Under the pieces are notes generated by a model. That model saw only the letters and a program-made list of their open reading frames with translations. It ran no database searches and was not told where the DNA came from. From an uncultured Erysipelotrichaceae bacterium (GTDB lineage: Bacteria > Bacillota_I > Bacilli_A > Erysipelotrichales > Erysipelotrichaceae), in the NCBI GenBank assembly GCA_900314345.1, contig OMUX01000041.1:1-9937 (forward strand): DNA of 9,937 bases, given 5' to 3'. The translations under genes and the position numbers were made by a program. Positions 6,979 through 9,937 of this stretch are shown in pieces; position 1 is the stretch's first letter, and each line of letters opens with the position of its first letter.

Positions 6979-8655
6979 TCACTGATCCAGATGGAGCACA
7001 TCCTCATCCGGAGAGATGTCATCCTGATCCTCAGTCAGACAGGACTTGCCGATATTGGTGATATGGTCGCCGATTCTTTCCAGTGTACCAAGGATATCGC
7101 AGTAGATGGAACCCGCCACTGCTGTGCACTGGTTCTTTCCCATTCTTGTGAAATGGCTCTGTCTTGCGGCATATTCCATCTGATCCATGAAGCGCTCCTT
7201 TTCCAGCAGTGCTTCATATTCCTCCGGGTTTCTGCTTTCAAAGATGCTGCGGGACAGTACCAGCATTTCCTCTGCCGCATCAAACATGTCATTGATATCC
7301 GTCATGGCGGTATCCGAGAAGCTTTCATCCGCATCGAATGTCATCATGAAGAACTCTGTCAGATCTTCACTCAGATCACCCACGCGTTCCAGATTCTTGA
7401 TGACCTCAAGACTGTTCCTCAGACGTTCCGTATCACGGATGCTGAGGTTTGTCGCATACATCTGTGTCTTCAGCAGATATGATGTGATCTTCTGATCATA
7501 GGTATTGATCTGCTGTTCATCCTGGGCAAGGACATCCTTTTCCTCCTCGCCGCCTCTTTCATTCAGAAACTTCCTGGTCAGCTTCAGATCCTCTTCCACA
7601 GCAAGACTCATCTTGCCGATGGCCTGGCCGGCTGCGGAGATGGCAGCTGCCGGGAAGGTATTGATCAGATCCGGATCCAGGGAGTTGACATCCACTTCGA
7701 TTCTTGCCGGTTCATTGCCCGGTACAATCCTGCAGATGAAGCTGCAGAGCTTGTTGATGAACGGCATGAAGCACAATGTGGTCACTGTCTTGAAGATGAT
7801 GTTTGCCACAGCGATCTGCATCATCGGATTCATGTCTGCACCGATGGCTGCGATGAATGATGTATATGGTGCAAGCACAAGCATGCCGAGGACAGAGGCA
7901 ACGATGTTCATGGACAGATGCAGGGCAGCTGTCCTTCTTCCGGAAAGAGAACCGCCGATGGAAGCCAGAAGACCTGTGACACAGGTACCGATATTGGCAC
8001 CGAACATGAACGGCAGGGAAGCTTCAAGGCTTAAGGCACCAGCCTGATACAGTTTCTGCACGATGCCGATCGTTGCGGCAGAGGACTGAACAACACCGGT
8101 CAGTGCCGTACCCACAAGCATGCTCAGCCAATGATTATTGCTCATGGCAAGGGCGAAGTTCTGGAACTCCGGCATATCCTTGACACCTGACAGGGCAGTG
8201 CCCATGGCGTTCATTCCGAAGAAGATCAGACCGAAACCCAGGATGATGTTTCCGTAGTTCTTCAGTTTTCTTCTCTTCGTGAAACAGATCAATGCCGTAC
8301 CGGCAAACATGATCCACATGGCATACTTTTCAATATCCAGGGAAATCAGAAATGAGGTTACTGTGGTACCGATGTTGGCACCCATGACGATGCCCGCTGC
8401 CTGTGTGAATGTCATCAGCCCGGCACGGACAAGTCCGATGGTAATGGCGATGGATGCGGATGAAGACTGCATCAGGATTGTCAGCAGCAGACCCATGATC
8501 AGTCCCCGGAACGGACTGGAACAGTATTTGTCGATATATTCCTTCAGCCGGTCGCCTGCCGCGGATTTCAATCCGTCTCCCATGGTGGTGATGCCGTACA
8601 TGAACAGACCAAATCCGCCGAAGATCTCTCCCCATTGCAATGATGTGAATGACAT
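6979..8655 (-). CDS. Na/Pi cotransporter family protein with PhoU-like C-terminal domain
   Basis: Sodium-coupled phosphate carrier in the cytoplasmic membrane, 558 residues, the usual length for the bacterial NptA/YjbB type with a PhoU tail. The membrane part (about 8-310) shows the inverted duplication typical of the family: QSSSAS (63-68) with GANIGT (92-97), repeated as QSSAAT (190-195) with GANIGT (219-224). The cytosolic tail (about 335-540) is helical with two PhoU-like signatures, NLERVGDLSE (421-430) and LERIGDHITNI (525-535). AGGAGG lies 5 nt before the ATG. The gene appears to be transcribed alone: a terminator precedes it at 8748-8776 and one follows at 6937-6966. A PhoP-box-like array sits right upstream of its ribosome binding site, suggesting phosphate-responsive control. 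Phosphate specificity is inferred from family and from that array; export as well as import is reported in the family. Confidence 0.94.
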   Translation of the reverse strand: MSFTSLQWGEIFGGFGLFMYGITTMGDGLKSAAGDRLKEYIDKYCSSPFRGLIMGLLLTILMQSSSASIAITIGLVRAGLMTFTQAAGIVMGANIGTTVTSFLISLDIEKYAMWIMFAGTALICFTKRRKLKNYGNIILGFGLIFFGMNAMGTALSGVKDMPEFQNFALAMSNNHWLSMLVGTALTGVVQSSAATIGIVQKLYQAGALSLEASLPFMFGANIGTCVTGLLASIGGSLSGRRTAALHLSMNIVASVLGMLVLAPYTSFIAAIGADMNPMMQIAVANIIFKTVTTLCFMPFINKLCSFICRIVPGNEPARIEVDVNSLDPDLINTFPAAAISAAGQAIGKMSLAVEEDLKLTRKFLNERGGEEEKDVLAQDEQQINTYDQKITSYLLKTQMYATNLSIRDTERLRNSLEVIKNLERVGDLSEDLTEFFMMTFDADESFSDTAMTDINDMFDAAEEMLVLSRSIFESRNPEEYEALLEKERFMDQMEYAARQSHFTRMGKNQCTAVAGSIYCDILGTLERIGDHITNIGKSCLTEDQDDISPDEDVLHLDQ

Positions 8656-8666
8656 AAGCCCCTCCT

Positions 8667-8705
8667 GTCACACCGATTTAACCTAATGTTAACATGCAAT
8701 TAACC
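8667..8705 (+). promoter_or_regulatory. PhoP-box-like array of four hexamers at 11-bp intervals
   Basis: On the + strand GTCACA (8667-8672), TTAACC (8678-8683), TTAACA (8689-8694) and TTAACC (8700-8705) are each separated by exactly 5 nt. The Bacillus PhoP consensus is repeated TT(A/T/C)ACA with about 5-nt spacers, four copies forming a core site. The array abuts the Shine-Dalgarno of the Na/Pi cotransporter gene (start 8655) and reads on the strand opposite to it. No other gene starts nearby. Confidence 0.55.
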
Positions 8706-8747
8706 TGTTTGAGCCATGTTCGTGAAAAATGTCAGCCTGAACATATC
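8706..8747. other. Upstream spacer of the Na/Pi cotransporter
   Basis: AT-rich spacer between the alpha/beta hydrolase terminator and the PhoP-like array. It holds a 6-bp inverted repeat, ATGTTC (8716-8721) and GAACAT (8739-8744), around a 17-nt loop. I find no convincing -35/-10 pair for the - strand here. The nearest -10-like hexamer is TTAAAT (8676-8681, - strand), inside the repeat array. Confidence 0.3.
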
Positions 8748-8776
8748 AAAAAGCGGCAGCCTGATTTACACTGCCG
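8748..8776 (-). terminator. Terminator of the MazG-alpha/beta hydrolase unit
   Basis: On the - strand CGGCAG (8776-8771) pairs with CTGCCG (8759-8754) around an 11-nt loop and is followed by C and a TTTTT tract (8752-8748). It starts 10 nt after the hydrolase stop codon. It separates that unit from the phosphate transporter. Confidence 0.8.
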
Positions 8777-8786
8777 TCTCTGTCAC

Positions 8787-9494
8787 TTATTCTTTCATTG
8801 TTTCAAAACACTGCAGGACTGCCTGCACCGTCTGTTCCTGCTGTTCTTTCCTGCTGATCTCAGCAGGATTGTCGCCTTTCTGGTCTCCATAATATGCAAA
8901 GCCAGCATGATTTCCGCCTTCAATGACAAGCTCCGTGAAATCGTTCGGCAGGTTCTCCCTGTACTTTGCATAGCTTTCCCTGTTCAGCACACCATCCAGG
9001 CTTCCATAAACAGAAAGCACCTTCATATTTTCCAGCGGGACTGTTGAATAAGATGCCAGAAGCACAAGCCCGTCCACTTCATCTGCATGGCTTCCGGCAA
9101 AGGAGGCAGCCATCGCTCCGCCAAGGGAATGGCCTGCCATGACCCAGTGTTCATATTCCGGATGTGCTTCCATGATGTCCTGTGCCTTGTTCTTTCCGAA
9201 GATGGCAAAGTGAAGCGGCATATGCACGAGATAACAATCAATGCCGTTTTCCGCAAGCTGTTCCATCATCCAGCCATAGGCTTCCTCATCCACCTTGGCT
9301 CCCGGATAGAAGATCAATGCCCTGTCTTCTCCAGGCCCGTCATATGTGATCAGACCCGTGCTGTATGACACTGTGACATCTTCTGCATCATAGGCAGGAA
9401 GATCCTGCGCATGATAATAAGGCAGGGCATATACAAGGAAGGCAAGCACAAGAACCAGCAGTACAATGCCGGTCCGTTTCAGATGTTTCTTCAT
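8787..9494 (-). CDS. Membrane-anchored alpha/beta hydrolase
   Basis: 235 residues. Residues 1-7 are basic (MKKHLKR) and 9-25 are hydrophobic, an uncleaved anchor or signal peptide that would put the enzyme on the outer face of the membrane. The nucleophile elbow GHSLGG gives Ser123; Asp167 in YGSLDGVL and His196 in EGGNHAGF complete a plausible triad. FYPGAKVD (62-69) lies where the oxyanion loop is expected. The C-terminal segment after GGNHAGF (YYGDQKGD) is typical of a small esterase-like family found in many Bacillota. The substrate cannot be told from sequence. It starts 3 nt after the MazG-like stop, with a GGAG about 12 nt upstream, so translation may be coupled. A terminator follows. 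Confidence 0.85.
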   Translation of the reverse strand: MKKHLKRTGIVLLVLVLAFLVYALPYYHAQDLPAYDAEDVTVSYSTGLITYDGPGEDRALIFYPGAKVDEEAYGWMMEQLAENGIDCYLVHMPLHFAIFGKNKAQDIMEAHPEYEHWVMAGHSLGGAMAASFAGSHADEVDGLVLLASYSTVPLENMKVLSVYGSLDGVLNRESYAKYRENLPNDFTELVIEGGNHAGFAYYGDQKGDNPAEISRKEQQEQTVQAVLQCFETMKE

Positions 9495-9497
9495 AGT

Positions 9498-9821
9498 TCA
9501 AAGCTCCGTATACTTCCTGGCAGAACCCTTTGCCTTCTCCACCGGATACTTCTTCTCATTCTGATCCATCTTGGCATTGATGATCGCATCCGCATCCACA
9601 CCAAGCTTCTCACACATCTGCAGGCTGTAGTTCAGAACATCCGCAAGCTCTTCCAGAACATGTGCCTTGTCATAGTCCTCTTCATTCCACTGAAAGCATT
9701 CCAGAAGCTCACCTGCTTCAATACTGATGGACTTGGCAAGGTTTGCCGGAGAATGAAACTGATCCCAGTCCCTGTCCTTTGTAAAGGCATTGATTCTTTC
9801 AATCGTACGGTCACTGATCAT
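9498..9821 (-). CDS. MazG-like nucleotide pyrophosphohydrolase
   Basis: 107 residues, the size of single-domain all-alpha NTP pyrophosphatases (MazG-like / dCTPase type), which hydrolyse non-canonical or excess (d)NTPs to the monophosphate plus pyrophosphate. The metal-binding signature is visible: SIEAGELLE with Glu35, Glu38 and Glu41, followed by EELADVLNY with Glu57, Glu58 and Asp61, i.e. the EXXE...EXXD pattern. The short Trp-containing segment DWDQFHSPANLAK (18-30) is typical of this branch. The start at 9821 is chosen because AGGAGG lies 7 nt upstream; an in-frame ATG at 9854 would read through a hairpin just after the tRNA. It overlaps nothing, is followed after 3 nt by the alpha/beta hydrolase, and sits 61 nt downstream of tRNA-Gln. 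Natural substrate unknown. Confidence 0.92.
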   Translation of the reverse strand: MISDRTIERINAFTKDRDWDQFHSPANLAKSISIEAGELLECFQWNEEDYDKAHVLEELADVLNYSLQMCEKLGVDADAIINAKMDQNEKKYPVEKAKGSARKYTEL

Positions 9822-9828
9822 ACCGATT

Positions 9829-9834
9829 CCTCCT
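9829..9834 (-). promoter_or_regulatory. Shine-Dalgarno that fixes the MazG-like start
   Basis: AGGAGG on the - strand, 7 nt before the ATG at 9821. It rules against the in-frame ATG at 9854, which has no comparable site. Confidence 0.85.
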
Positions 9835-9842
9835 GACATGAA

Positions 9843-9869
9843 GAAGAAGGCCATGACCTGACCTTCTTC
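9843..9869 (-). terminator. Hairpin between tRNA-Gln and the MazG-like gene
   Basis: GAAGAAGG (9843-9850) and CCTTCTTC (9862-9869) form a perfect 8-bp stem with an 11-nt loop. On the - strand the tail is TTC followed by ATG, with no proper T tract, so it is either a weak terminator or a processing site of the tRNA transcript. No promoter is evident between it and the MazG-like gene. Confidence 0.4.
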
Positions 9870-9882
9870 ATAAATAGCAACA

Positions 9883-9937
9883 TGGCTGGGGCAGCGAGGT
9901 TCGAACTCACGAATGAGGGAGTCAAAGTCCCTTGCCT
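9883..9937 (-). tRNA. tRNA-Gln (anticodon UUG), 3' part, cut by the window edge
   Basis: The - strand shows the anticodon stem AGGGA/TCCCT with loop CTTTGAC, giving anticodon TTG (9925-9923), which reads CAA glutamine. A 5-nt variable loop, a T arm with stem GTGAG/CTCGC around TTCGAAC, the acceptor strand ending TGCCCCA, discriminator G and an encoded CCA (ending at 9883) follow. About 20 nt of the 5' side (acceptor strand and most of the D arm) lie beyond the window. Confidence 0.95.

Noticed and set aside
6652..7482. Open frame of 276 codons on the + strand bridging the GyrI-like gene and the end of the phosphate transporter
   Set aside because: It is out of frame with one real gene and antisense to the other, and crosses the shared terminator hairpin.
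8716..8744. Inverted repeat ATGTTC / GAACAT upstream of the phosphate transporter
   Set aside because: Arms of only 6 bp around a 17-nt loop are expected by chance in a spacer this size, and no promoter element is aligned with it.
9822..9854. N-terminal extension of the MazG-like protein from an ATG at 9854
   Set aside because: The extra 11 residues would be encoded partly by the hairpin after tRNA-Gln; the ATG at 9821 has an ideal AGGAGG 7 nt upstream.
1..9937. Search for CRISPR arrays, insertion sequences, phage genes, toxin-antitoxin or defence systems
   Set aside because: No repeat-spacer pattern, transposase motif, terminal inverted repeats or defence-type domains were seen on either strand; all intergenic gaps are short and explained by terminators or promoters.

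Overview
The window looks like ordinary chromosomal core sequence from a Gram-positive Bacillota bacterium. The case rests on purine-rich Shine-Dalgarno sites (AGGAGG type) before most genes, a Na/Pi symporter with a possible PhoP-type repeat array at its start, small tightly packed operons and the style of the citrate enzymes. The protein style reminds me most of Erysipelotrichia or a related gut lineage, but that is an impression. I see no insertion sequence, phage gene, CRISPR array or toxin-antitoxin pair.

Left third (about 1-4860): the oxidative arm of the citrate cycle, split between two strands. Citrate synthase (3434-4819, +) diverges from an NAD-type isocitrate dehydrogenase and an aconitase-family hydratase (3326 down to 93, -), which form a two-gene operon. 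Together they would take oxaloacetate plus acetyl-CoA to 2-oxoglutarate, the usual route to glutamate in organisms with an incomplete cycle. The 107-bp divergent gap holds a -10 box and a perfect 7-bp-arm palindrome that could be a shared operator. Hairpin terminators close both ends.

Middle (about 4860-6970): a two-gene + strand unit. The first gene is a membrane protein with a spermidine-synthase-like domain that lacks several aminopropyltransferase signature residues. The second is a small stand-alone GyrI-like (effector-binding) protein. The unit follows directly on the citrate synthase terminator with no obvious promoter. This is the least understood part of the window.

Right third (about 6945-9937), all on the - strand and read from right to left: a tRNA-Gln(UUG) cut by the window edge, a MazG-like nucleotide pyrophosphohydrolase, a membrane-anchored alpha/beta hydrolase with its terminator, then a Na/Pi cotransporter with a PhoU-like tail. 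Upstream of the cotransporter lie four hexamers at exact 11-bp intervals that resemble a PhoP box.

No clearly new system is present. The best leads are the PhoP-like array, the degenerate spermidine-synthase-like/GyrI-like pair, and active-site changes in the aconitase-family enzyme.
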